Shown here: positions 42,259 through 50,320 of the stretch, piece by piece
Layout of the letters: each line of letters starts with the position of its first letter
Numbering within the stretch: position 1 is the stretch's first letter
Origin: Helicobacteraceae bacterium
GTDB lineage: Bacteria; Campylobacterota; Campylobacteria; Campylobacterales; Sulfurimonadaceae
Length of the DNA: 50,320 nt
Assembly: GCA_015488775.1 (NCBI GenBank)
Contig: WFNF01000085.1
Location: forward strand, 1-50,320
Reading direction: 5' to 3'
The notes under the pieces: model-generated
Told to the model about the DNA's origin: nothing
Databases searched by the model: none
The model's input: only the letters and a program-made list of their open reading frames with translations
Position numbers and translations under genes: made by a program

Positions 42259-44457
42259 TTGCAAAATTACAACAAAGTACTTGAATATTTTAAAGGTATG
42301 GTAACAAGGTTAGCTTCATTAGATGAATCATCACAAATAAACTATGAAGAGTATATGGATTATATAGAGGTGGTTTTTAAGGCTCAAGCTTTTGAGATAG
42401 CACTAGAGATGTACATACTTTTAGAAGACAATATATCAAATACTAAGTATGCTGCACAGTGTCATAACAACATAGGTATTTGCCATGTGGCATTAGGACA
42501 TCCTAAAAAAGATATTTTTAATAGCTTTATGAGAGCAGTTAAACTTGATAGCGATGAAGTTGAGTATGCAAGTAACCTTGCACTTTCTACTCAAGATGAT
42601 TTAGACCCAAGTTACTACACTTGCAGTAAAAGAGAGACAAAAAGTAAAGCAAAACCTGTTATAGATGCAACACTAAGAGCAATACGACTAAGTGCTAAAC
42701 GTATTGAAGTTGATGCAAAAGAGATAGATAGAGATGATTTATCTCCTGAACTTTATGATAGAGTTACACATATAGACTTGTCATACAAAAATTTAGAAGA
42801 GTTACCTTTTTGGCTTGAAAAGTTGGTTAACCTAATCTCCTTAGATATATCTCACAATAAAATCTCTAAAGATGCAAAGTTTAAATATCTTTCTAAAAAC
42901 CTAAGATACTTAAACATATCTCACAATGAGATAAAAAGAATAGGTACAGATTTTTTAGGCTATGAAAATTTAGAGTACTTAGATATAAGTCATAACTCTC
43001 TAATAGATATACCTCTACTACTTCAGACACATGAGCTAATCTATTTGGACTTAAGCAACAACAAACTAGATAAACTAAAAAACGGTTTTATAGATGATAT
43101 CCCAAATTTAAAGTACTTTAACATAAGCAACAATAAACTAAAAACATTACCTAAAGCTATGCTAGATAAAAACCTTATGGATACAGATACCTATAAAGAT
43201 GATTATAAAGATACATATAAAAACTATATTTTAAAACAATCTATTTCTGATCAAGAGATTAGCTTTGAAGATAAATCTGGATTTGATATTATTTCCCATT
43301 TTGAGGGGTCTGATCTTTATGACTTTGAGAGATGTCATGACTTTCAACTTAGTAGTGATACTAGTGAGTTTTTAGATTATTGGTTAAGTGAAAAGCCAAC
43401 AGAGAAAGAAAAAAAATCATTTAAAGTTTTTGCACAAACTGGTGATGGTGGGTACTTTGCTTATTGGAAATATAATTACTTAGTTTTAGATCCTCCAATA
43501 GTTTACTTTGGTAGTGATGGGGCTTACAACATGATTGCAGCAAATGAGGATGACTTAACATGTTTACTTGCAACAGGACAACGTATGGACGCAGAAAATT
43601 CTGATGAAGAGGTATGGAAAAGTTCATACTGGGACTCACATATTGATGATATACTAGAAGATGGTGAGTATGATACTTTTGATGATGTAAAAAAAGCTTT
43701 TTATGATGATATAGATGAGTATGCTAAACTTGTAAAAACAAAGTACAAACTACAAGATAGCAAAGTTTATATAGAAAATATGAAAAGACATCCTAGTTTT
43801 AACAAATGGGTTGAAACAAGAGAACTTGTTTTTAGTGCACAGCCTACATCATATAACAAAGCATTTACAGGTATATCTTCTACAACCCAAGTACTTTTAG
43901 GAATACTGGAAAGTTGGGGAGATTCTAATAAAGTTTATAGTTTGTATGATTTTCATGATATGGAAGTAGTTGGCTCTTTTGGTAAGTCTGATTGTGTTGA
44001 GGAATGGTTTAAAGATGACTTTTATGATAAGGGTAATGACTTTTTGGAGTTCGCTATAAATAGAGCTGGTGATTCTTATGCTTTATGGGTGTATCCTGAG
44101 CTAAAAGGGGAACCAGCAGTTGTTTTTTTAGATGGTGATGGAGATGTTGAACTTTTAGCTCCTAGTATGGGCGAGTTTTTAGCTTTACTTACAAATGAAG
44201 ATGTTCTTCTAGGTAATGTTGAAGATGATGTTCTGTACTGGTATGAGTTATATACTTGTCAGTATGATGATATTGTAGAGGAAAATGAAGAGTTTGAAGA
44301 TACTGATGAAGTAGAAGATGCTATAAAAAAAGAGATAAAAACACTAAATGCTAAAGTCAAAAAAGCATACAATTATCCAGAGCTATTAAACATTATAAAA
44401 AACTATAATCGCCATCCAGATTTTAAAAAGTGGTTTGATCAGAATGTTAATTATTAG
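42259..44457 (+). CDS. TPR-like / leucine-rich repeat / double SUKH-like protein
   Basis: 732 residues, start TTG at 42259; the next Met (residue 14) has no usable ribosome site. No signal peptide. Residues 1-125 look like TPR-type helices. Residues 168-298 hold about five to six leucine-rich repeats (LxxLDISHNKI, LRYLNISHNEI, LEYLDISHNSL, LIYLDLSNNKL, LKYFNISNNKL). Two SMI1/KNR4 (SUKH)-like units follow: about 341-440 ('FAQTGDGGYFAYW', 'PPIVYFGSDGAYNMIA') and 560-650 ('FAINRAGDSYALW', 'PAVVFLDGDGDVELLA'), each ending with an 'RHPxFxKW' tail. The protein is very acidic. SUKH domains often serve in toxin immunity, but here they may be scaffolding. Confidence 0.75.
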   Translation: MQNYNKVLEYFKGMVTRLASLDESSQINYEEYMDYIEVVFKAQAFEIALEMYILLEDNISNTKYAAQCHNNIGICHVALGHPKKDIFNSFMRAVKLDSDEVEYASNLALSTQDDLDPSYYTCSKRETKSKAKPVIDATLRAIRLSAKRIEVDAKEIDRDDLSPELYDRVTHIDLSYKNLEELPFWLEKLVNLISLDISHNKISKDAKFKYLSKNLRYLNISHNEIKRIGTDFLGYENLEYLDISHNSLIDIPLLLQTHELIYLDLSNNKLDKLKNGFIDDIPNLKYFNISNNKLKTLPKAMLDKNLMDTDTYKDDYKDTYKNYILKQSISDQEISFEDKSGFDIISHFEGSDLYDFERCHDFQLSSDTSEFLDYWLSEKPTEKEKKSFKVFAQTGDGGYFAYWKYNYLVLDPPIVYFGSDGAYNMIAANEDDLTCLLATGQRMDAENSDEEVWKSSYWDSHIDDILEDGEYDTFDDVKKAFYDDIDEYAKLVKTKYKLQDSKVYIENMKRHPSFNKWVETRELVFSAQPTSYNKAFTGISSTTQVLLGILESWGDSNKVYSLYDFHDMEVVGSFGKSDCVEEWFKDDFYDKGNDFLEFAINRAGDSYALWVYPELKGEPAVVFLDGDGDVELLAPSMGEFLALLTNEDVLLGNVEDDVLYWYELYTCQYDDIVEENEEFEDTDEVEDAIKKEIKTLNAKVKKAYNYPELLNIIKNYNRHPDFKKWFDQNVNY

Positions 44458-44548
44458 TTTTTAAATTTATAATTAATTATAACTCTTTTTAATTTTAAAA
44501 ATGCTATTCTTATCTTATATATTCCTATAGTTTTACAAAGGATAAAAG

Positions 44549-46042
44549 ATGAAAAATTTTGAAGTCATAGTTGTTGGTGCGGGTATAACAGGTGCGGCGC
44601 TTGCTTATGAGCTTGCGAGATACACCAACATAAAATCTATTGGTATTATTGAAAAGTATGAGAGTATTGCTCCTTTAAACTCTCAAGGTAAGGCTAACTC
44701 ACAAACCATACATGTTGGAGATATAGAGACAAACTACACACTTGACAAGGCAGCGATTACAAAAAGAACTGCAAAAATGGTTGAGAAGTATTGTTTACAA
44801 CACCACTTACAAAATGAGGTTATCTTTTCTCATCAGAAGATGGCATTGGGTGTTGGAGATAAGGAGGTGGAGTTTCTTTTACATAGATTTGAGGAGTTTT
44901 CTACACTTTTCCCATATCTTGAGGTTTGGGACAAAGAGAAACTAAAAGAGTTAGAACCAAAGGTTGTTTTTGATGCAAATGGCAAGGAGAGACCTGAAAA
45001 TATAGTTGGTGTTGGTGCAAAAGGTCAATGGACAACTGTAGATTACGGCAAAATGAGTGAATCTCTAATAGAAAATGCAAAAAAACAAGAAGATACAGAG
45101 GTAAAACTATACCTAAACACTGAAGTTTTAAATATAGAAAAATCTTCAAAGCGTGGTTACATAGTAAAAACTCCAAATGAGAACTACTACGCAGATTTTG
45201 TTGTTGTTGATGCTGGAGCACACTCTTTGTTTTTAGCACATAAGATGGGCTTTGGACTAAACCTTGGGTGTTTACCTATGGCTGGGAGTTTTTATAAAAC
45301 CTCTAAACATATGTTAAATGGAAAAGTTTACATGATACAAAACCCTAAACTTCCATTTGCAGCGCTTCATGGGGATCCCGATGTGCTTTTAGATGAAAAT
45401 ACAAGATTTGGTCCAACTGCTCTTGTTTTACCAAAACTTGAGAGATATAGAAATGCTTCTATATTGGACTTTTGGAAAACACTAAGGTTTGATAAAAACA
45501 TACTTATAGCTTTTTGGAAACTTCTAAAAGAGAGTGATATAAGAAAATATATCTTTAAAAATTTCCTTTTTGAAGTACCAGTTTTAAACAAATATCTCTT
45601 TTTAAGTGATGCAAGAAAGATTGTTCCATCACTTCAATTAGATGAGTTTGAGTACGCAAAAGGTTTTGGTGGAGTTAGACCACAAGTTTTAAACAAAGAT
45701 GAGCAAAAATTGATGCTTGGTGAAGCTTCTATAGGTACAGGTGAAGGGCTTATCTTTAACATGACACCATCACCAGGTGCAACATCATGTTTAGGAAATG
45801 CAGAACGTGACTTAAAATATATAGTAAACTACCTAGGAAAAACTTTTGATCAAGAGAAGTTTAACGAGGAGCTTACAGAGGGTGAGTACTGTGTTCTACC
45901 AGAACCACTAGAGTCACAAAAAACTCTTGTAAATCTCATAAGAGCAGAGATAGCAAGAACCCATGAAAAGTTTCATAAAGATATACACCAAAACAAACCA
46001 GATAAAGAGTTTTGGGATAAACCACATTCAAAAATAAAATAA
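44549..46042 (+). CDS. mqo: Malate:quinone oxidoreductase (H. pylori type)
   Basis: 497 residues. FAD-binding 'VIVVGAGITGAALAYELARY' opens it, then 'GKANSQTIHVGDIETNYT', 'KMALGVGDKEVEF', 'GLNLGCLPMAGSFY', 'NPKLPFAALHGDPDVLLDENTRFGPTAL' and 'FNMTPSPGATSCLGNAERD', all closely shared with the Helicobacter/Campylobacter Mqo branch. It oxidises malate to oxaloacetate and passes electrons to menaquinone at the inner membrane. AAAGGA lies at good spacing before the ATG. Assignment as Mqo over another FAD oxidase rests on this match. Confidence 0.88.
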   Translation: MKNFEVIVVGAGITGAALAYELARYTNIKSIGIIEKYESIAPLNSQGKANSQTIHVGDIETNYTLDKAAITKRTAKMVEKYCLQHHLQNEVIFSHQKMALGVGDKEVEFLLHRFEEFSTLFPYLEVWDKEKLKELEPKVVFDANGKERPENIVGVGAKGQWTTVDYGKMSESLIENAKKQEDTEVKLYLNTEVLNIEKSSKRGYIVKTPNENYYADFVVVDAGAHSLFLAHKMGFGLNLGCLPMAGSFYKTSKHMLNGKVYMIQNPKLPFAALHGDPDVLLDENTRFGPTALVLPKLERYRNASILDFWKTLRFDKNILIAFWKLLKESDIRKYIFKNFLFEVPVLNKYLFLSDARKIVPSLQLDEFEYAKGFGGVRPQVLNKDEQKLMLGEASIGTGEGLIFNMTPSPGATSCLGNAERDLKYIVNYLGKTFDQEKFNEELTEGEYCVLPEPLESQKTLVNLIRAEIARTHEKFHKDIHQNKPDKEFWDKPHSKIK

Positions 46043-46057
46043 AAACAGGAGATAGAA

Positions 46058-46642
46058 ATGGGTACATATATAGTTATAGGATTAATAGTTTTAGGGGTGA
46101 TTTTTGCCATAGGTATATTTAACAATCTTGTTAAGTACAAAAACCAAGTAGATAATGCTTTTGCACAAATAGATGTTCAACTAAAAAGAAGGTATGACCT
46201 TATACCTAATCTTATAGAGGTTGCAAAAGGTTATATGAAACATGAAAAAGAGACTTTGGATGCTGTTATAAAAGCTAGAAACTCAGCTCTAAGCTCTTTT
46301 GATAATCTTAATCCAACAGATGCATCAAGTGTTTCTAACTTTAATCAAGCAGAGCAAGGTTTAATCTCCTCTATGGGTAAGATGAGTTTTGTTATGGAGG
46401 ATTATCCAGATCTTAAAGCAAATGAAAACATGATAAAACTTCATGAGGAGTTAGCTACGACAGAGAACCGTATCTCTTTTGCTAGACAAGCGTTTAACGA
46501 TGGCGTTATGGTTTTTAACACTTATAGACAATCTTTTCCACAAAACTTTTTTGCACCTATGTTTGGGTTCAAAAGTGATGCAAATATGTTAGAGTTTGAT
46601 GATAAAGAGGAGATTAAACACGCTCCTAAAGTAAGTTTTTAA
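46058..46642 (+). CDS. lemA: LemA family protein
   Basis: 194 residues with an N-terminal membrane anchor (MGTYIVIGLIVLGVIFAIGIF) and the family core 'NQVDNAFAQIDVQLKRRYDLIPNLIEVAKGYMKHEKETLDAVIKARN' and 'NRISFARQAFNDGVMVFNTYRQSFPQNFFAPMFGF'. A strong AGGAG precedes it. LemA proteins are often paired with HtpX-like M48 proteases, as here (six bases to the next gene). Their function is not settled. Confidence 0.94.
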   Translation: MGTYIVIGLIVLGVIFAIGIFNNLVKYKNQVDNAFAQIDVQLKRRYDLIPNLIEVAKGYMKHEKETLDAVIKARNSALSSFDNLNPTDASSVSNFNQAEQGLISSMGKMSFVMEDYPDLKANENMIKLHEELATTENRISFARQAFNDGVMVFNTYRQSFPQNFFAPMFGFKSDANMLEFDDKEEIKHAPKVSF

Positions 46643-46648
46643 ACTTAG

Positions 46649-48550
46649 ATGAACTTCTTTCAAGCCCAAGAGAGAGCAAAAAGAAACACCTCATATCTTA
46701 TTTTTCTTTTTGCTCTTTCTGTTATATTTTTAATTGCTATAACTGTACTTTTTTTAGCTGTTGTATTTTTATACTCATCAGATATAACTTTGAGTGAGAT
46801 TATGCAAAATCCTGCCCTTTTTATATCTAAAGATCTTATTATTGGGGTTAGTATAGTTGTTATGACTGTTGTTGGTGGAGGTTCACTTTATAAGTACTTT
46901 GCTTTATCAAGTGGAGGAAAAGCTATTGCACTTTCCATGGGAGGAGAGCTTGTAGTAAGAAATAAAGCTAGTGCAAATGAGGAGATGTTACTAAATGTTG
47001 TAGATGAGATGGCCATAGCATCTGGTATATCTACACCAGAAGTTTATCTACTTAAAGATGACGCTATAAACGCTTTTGCTGCTGGTTTTACCTTTGATGA
47101 TGTGGTTATAGGGGTAACTCAGGGTTGTATTAACAGACTAAACAGAGATGAACTTCAAGGTGTAATAGCACATGAGTTTTCACACATCTTTAATGCAGAT
47201 ATGAAGTTAAATATCAATCTTGTTGCAATGCTACACGGCATACTACTTATAGGTCTTATAGGTAAATTTATGTTTAAGTCTGTTTTTTATGGAAATCATT
47301 ATAAACATAACTCAGATGGCTCTAAAAAAAACAATAGTGCTTTATACCTCTTAGGAGTTGGTGGTGGTCTTATGGCAATAGGTTACGGAGGAACACTTTT
47401 AGGTAATCTTATAAAAGCTAGTGTAAGTAGAAATCGTGAATACTTAGCTGATGCAACTGCTGTTCAATACACAAGATACCCAGATGGTATAGCTGGTGCT
47501 TTAAAAAAGATAGGCTACTACTCCTCTGCTATCTCATCACCACAAGCAGAGACATACTCCCACTTTTACTTTGCATCTGCACTTGACTCACTTTTTGCTA
47601 CACATCCACCACTAGCAACAAGAATTAGACGCATAGATAGATCTTTTAATGGTAACTATGAGGAAGCATTAGGCAAACTAAAAAGCGATAAAGACAAAAG
47701 AGGTAGAAATAAAAGTGGAAAAAGAACTAAAGCAAAAGATTACTTTTCAAAAATAGCAGTAGCAAGTGTTATCTCAAATGTTGGTAGTGTAGATGAGCAA
47801 GTTGTTGAGGATATCTCTACACAAATAAAAGAGCTACCAAAAACTTTAAAAGATAGAGTAGATGAACCACTTGGTGCACAAGCTATACTTTTGGCATTGG
47901 TTTATAACTCAAAGTATAAAGTAGAACTTTTCTACGCTCTACATAAAGCAAATCCTTATCTTCTTCATGAGTTTACTAATCTTTTAGATGAGGGGCATTA
48001 CGATATAAACAAGTATGCTCATATATTGGTTGAGTTAAGTCTAAACCCACTTAAAAATTTATCTCTTGAACAATACAAAGTTTTTAAAGAGCTTATGAAT
48101 GTTTTTATTGATGCAGATAAAATTGTAAGCATATATGAGTGGAGTGTTTTTTACAATATCTCAAGACCACTAGAGATAAACTTAGAAATTCACAAAATAC
48201 CAAAAGCTATACATAGTCATATAGGAGCTGTAAAAAAAGAGGTGGAAGTTTTATACTCAATGTTGGCTTTTCATCAGTCCAAAGATGAAACAGTAGCCAA
48301 AGATGCTTTTGATCAAACAAAAAAAGAGATAAAAGCTGGAGCATTAAACTACATAAGCTCAAAAGAGATAAACCACACAGATTTTTTAAACTCAGTAAAA
48401 GAGCTAGAAAGACTAAAACCACCTATGCAACTAAGAGTTTTTGAAGGCTTAATATATCTAGCTAAGATAGACAAAAAGATAAGCATAGTAGAGAGAAACC
48501 TTCTAAATGCACTTAGCAAAATGATGCAAATTCCACTTAATTTGGGTTAA
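46649..48550 (+). CDS. M48-family membrane metalloprotease (HtpX-like) with long C-terminus
   Basis: 633 residues, about twice the size of HtpX. Spans lie at about 17-42, 64-84, 190-210 and 230-255. The zinc site 'GVIAHEFSHIFNADMKLN' holds His175, Glu176 and His179, and the third ligand lies in 'SRNREYLADATAVQYTR'. After about residue 330, some 300 helical residues follow with 'SIVERNLLNALSKM' near the end, of unknown role. It probably degrades or processes membrane proteins with the LemA partner. Confidence 0.9.
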   Translation: MNFFQAQERAKRNTSYLIFLFALSVIFLIAITVLFLAVVFLYSSDITLSEIMQNPALFISKDLIIGVSIVVMTVVGGGSLYKYFALSSGGKAIALSMGGELVVRNKASANEEMLLNVVDEMAIASGISTPEVYLLKDDAINAFAAGFTFDDVVIGVTQGCINRLNRDELQGVIAHEFSHIFNADMKLNINLVAMLHGILLIGLIGKFMFKSVFYGNHYKHNSDGSKKNNSALYLLGVGGGLMAIGYGGTLLGNLIKASVSRNREYLADATAVQYTRYPDGIAGALKKIGYYSSAISSPQAETYSHFYFASALDSLFATHPPLATRIRRIDRSFNGNYEEALGKLKSDKDKRGRNKSGKRTKAKDYFSKIAVASVISNVGSVDEQVVEDISTQIKELPKTLKDRVDEPLGAQAILLALVYNSKYKVELFYALHKANPYLLHEFTNLLDEGHYDINKYAHILVELSLNPLKNLSLEQYKVFKELMNVFIDADKIVSIYEWSVFYNISRPLEINLEIHKIPKAIHSHIGAVKKEVEVLYSMLAFHQSKDETVAKDAFDQTKKEIKAGALNYISSKEINHTDFLNSVKELERLKPPMQLRVFEGLIYLAKIDKKISIVERNLLNALSKMMQIPLNLG

Positions 48551-48570
48551 GTGTTTGTATTACATTATAA

Positions 48571-48806
48571 TGTCCCCATATGTAAAGACCAATTCAAAAT
48601 TTCTTTTTATTCCACCTCTTATGCTACCCCAAGTAACACATTTTTAGCATCAAAGCATTTATTGTTAGCACCTTTGTAATAAGCTTCATCAGGTGTTAAA
48701 TAATCCAGTGATGAATGCAATCTTTCTGTATTGTAAGTATTGATATATTCTTTAATACCTCTTATAGCCTCCTTAATATTTGAGTAAGATGATGGATAAA
48801 CATTAT
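48571..48806 (-). mobile_element. IS3-family remnant, transposase C-terminal end
   Basis: The last about 62 codons (48619-48806) encode 'YPSSYSNIKEAIRGIKEYINTYNTERLHSSLDYLTPDEAYY', the typical end of IS3-family OrfB integrases. The DDE core is absent. TGTCCCC at 48571 may be the element's terminal end. The frame continues without a stop into an unrelated transposase start on the right. Confidence 0.7.
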
Positions 48807-49053
48807 CATATTTAAGACTATAGTAGACATCTTTTTTGAAACTATTATCACTTTGCTTCATAAAGGTTGTAATCTTTTTACTCATTACAAGCATATATAC
48901 AAAGTGCAGTACCACTAGGTGTACTGCAACTCCCTCTTTTTTTGTGAAGTTACTTTTATTTAAAATATCTTTAATATTTATTAGCTGTATTGTTTTATAG
49001 ATTGGGTTTTTTAATTTGTCATTTAGTATATTTATCAGTTGTTCTGCAATCAT
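48807..49053 (-). pseudogene. Transposase N-terminal remnant fused in frame to the IS3 end
   Basis: ATG at 49053 begins about 82 residues (MIAEQLINILNDKLKNPIYK..., 'FTKKEGVAVHLVVLHFVYMLVMSKKITTFMKQSDNSFKKDVYY') resembling the N-terminus of an IS4-like DDE transposase, from memory of the pattern only. It then joins the IS3 C-terminus in frame, making a 144-residue hybrid. Neither part can be a working transposase. The junction near 48807 is estimated from the protein pattern. Confidence 0.6.
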
Positions 49054-49192
49054 TCTTAAACTCTTTTTGAAGTGATTTATAACTAAAATTACGCCAATTC
49101 AAGAAATAAGTGCAATTTTTTAAAAGTCAGTTGAAAGAGAGGATTAAAGGTAAATCTGCTATTCTAAATTCAACCAAAAACAAAGAAGAAGC

Positions 49193-50068
49193 ATGAAATA
49201 TAAACAATTAACCATCACGAAACGATACCAACTTTTAGCTTTAAAAAAGCTAGGATACAATCAAAAAGAGATAGCAGAAGAGATAGGTGTTCACCCCTCA
49301 ACAATTTGTAGAGAGTTGAAACATCATGATGTTAAAGTACATGAGTATAATACAGAGATGGCACAGGTATAATCTACTCAAAAACATAAACAAAAAAAGA
49401 AAAGAAATTCTATTACAAAAGTTATTGAAAAATATATTAGAGTCAAACTCAAAGAGGAATGGTCTCCAGAACAGATATCTGGACGACTAAAGCTTGATAA
49501 AAATATTTCAATTTCACATGAAACTATACACCAATATATATACAAGAATAAATCCAATGGTGGATTACTCTATAAAAAGCTACACCATAAAAATAAGAAG
49601 TATCATAATCGTAGTAATAATTATCAATCAAGAGGCACTATTATAGGGCGTGTAATGATAGATAAACTACCTAAAATTGTAGAAGAGAAATCTCGTATCG
49701 GAGATTGGGAAATTGATACTGTAGTGGGTAAAGATCATAAAGGATTTTTAGTTACTGTCGTTGATCGTAAATCTAAATTTACAATCATTAAAGCAACACT
49801 AACTAAACATGCTGAAGTAGTCACACAAGCTCTTATTGAGATGCTCACACCAATGCAAAATATCACTCATACTATTACAAGTGATAATGGGAAAGAGTTT
49901 GCTTATCATAAGCAGATATCTGATACATTAAACACAAGTTTTTACTTTGCGAATCCATATCACTCTTGGAAGAGAGGATTAAATGAGCACACAAATGGAT
50001 TGATTAGACAATATTTACCTAAGAAATCAGAGTTTTTAAATATCTCAAAGGAAGAATTCAAACTGTAA
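49193..50068 (+). pseudogene. IS30-family transposase, broken by a nonsense codon and 3' truncation
   Basis: ATG 49193 opens an HTH domain ('YKQLTITKRYQLLALKKLGYNQKEIAEEIGVHPSTICRELKHH'), but an in-frame TAA at 49370-49372 stops it after 59 codons. The same frame then continues without another stop: 'KEEWSPEQISGRLKLD', 'SRIGDWEIDTVVGKDHKG', 'TITSDNGKEFAYHKQI', 'YHSWKRGLNEHTNGLIRQYLPK', containing the DDE motif region. It ends at 'FLNISKEEFKL', where IS30 transposases normally have about 50 more residues (the 'NNRPRK.LGY.TP' part). Both changes mark it as dead. Confidence 0.88.
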
Positions 50069-50200
50069 ATAATAATAAATAAAGTATAAAGACACAATAA
50101 TAGTAATAACAAAAAAGTACCCATAATAAAGGTTTAAAGGTGTGATAAATAAAAAAGTAAAAAGGGATTAAGTAAATAAGTAAGTAAAAAGAAGAAATCC
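50069..50200. other. AT-rich gap between IS30 remnant and 5S rRNA
   Basis: 132 bases of A/T-rich, low-complexity sequence with AATAA and GTAAATAA runs. No gene, tRNA or clear terminator hairpin for the rRNA operon is visible, though one would be expected here. Confidence 0.5.
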
Positions 50201-50320
50201 GAACTAGGCAGCGACCTACTTTCACACACCTGCAAGGTGCAATATCATCAGCGATGAGAGGCTTAGCTTCTGGGTTCGAAATGGGACCAGGCGTTTCCCT
50301 CTCTCTATAGCCACCTAGAC
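50201..50320 (-). rRNA. rrf: 5S ribosomal RNA
   Basis: The reverse complement reads GTCTAGGTGGCTATAGAGAG then 'GGAAACGCCTGGTCCCATTTCGAACCCAGAAGC' broken as expected for 5S loops (CCCAT-CGAACCC-GAAGCTAAG) and 'GTAGGTCGCTGCCTAG' at the 3' end. The ends pair (CTAGG/CCTAG) as helix I. About 120 bases fit; the 5' end lies at or just beyond the window edge. The rRNA operon therefore lies to the right, read leftwards. Confidence 0.95.

Noticed and set aside
42259-44457. Toxin immunity gene next to a toxin
   Set aside because: SUKH-like units suggest it, but the neighbours are a secreted small protein, a two-component system and mqo; no toxin domain is encoded nearby.
48207-48422. Minus-strand open frame within the M48 protease gene
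   Set aside because: It is a Leu-rich shadow of the real coding frame.
1-50320. CRISPR array, tRNA genes, prophage
   Set aside because: No spaced direct repeats, no cloverleaf-like sequences and no phage structural genes were seen. Only the 5S RNA is recognisable among RNA genes.

Overview
The window is AT-rich and reads as the chromosome of a Campylobacterota (epsilonproteobacterial) organism, probably related to Sulfurimonas, Arcobacter or Sulfurovum. Supporting signs are an H. pylori-type malate:quinone oxidoreductase, a LigE-type secreted DNA ligase, a short S21 protein, T-rich promoters with strong TATAAT -10 boxes and very tight gene packing. Genus is an inference; no 16S gene is present. 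The right edge holds a 5S rRNA gene on the minus strand, so the tail of an rRNA operon lies there.

Positions 1-10,960 (minus strand) form one long surface-polysaccharide operon read from galU leftwards. It contains nucleotide-sugar genes (galU, rfbA, rfbC, rfbD), a four-enzyme set for UDP-diacetamido-glucuronic acid (TviB/WbpO-type dehydrogenase, WbpB, WbpD, WbpE homologues), two glycosyltransferases (one cut by the window edge), a methyltransferase and a Wzx-type flippase. Two tiny, translationally coupled membrane ORFs sit between rfbA and rfbC. rfbB and a WbpI-type epimerase are not in the window.

Positions 10,981-22,568 (minus) hold a large lipoprotein of unknown function, a FadL-type outer-membrane protein, a TolC-like channel fused to a periplasmic ABC-type binding domain, an RND adaptor and pump, and LigE. 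The set looks like a trans-envelope export or uptake module for hydrophobic compounds. Its intergenic gaps are full of perfect stem-loops and palindromes. Positions 22,850-27,442 are mostly housekeeping (rpsU, kdsD, rluB, yjbQ, rarA) plus two small unknown genes.

Positions 27,425-31,839 form a likely copper module: a TauE/UreH-like membrane protein, a small membrane-anchored protein, MbnP, MbnH with an extra third CXXCH, and a His-rich outer-membrane barrel. Positions 31,892-36,635 (minus) hold an MscS channel, a LapG protease, a LapD receptor and a thioredoxin, that is c-di-GMP control of adhesin release. typA and a yiaA-like gene follow.

Positions 39,126-44,457 contain a two-component system. 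The same 27-bp inverted repeat (GTGACATT-N11-AATGTCAC) occurs before its kinase gene and again before a TPR/LRR/double SUKH-like protein, which suggests a small regulon. A 91-bp MITE-like element with 17-bp perfect terminal repeats and a 5-bp target duplication lies next to the second site, and a truncated copy lies at 31,840. mqo, lemA and an M48 protease follow. Positions 48,571-50,068 are decayed insertion sequences (an IS3/other-transposase hybrid ORF and a broken IS30) next to the 5S gene.
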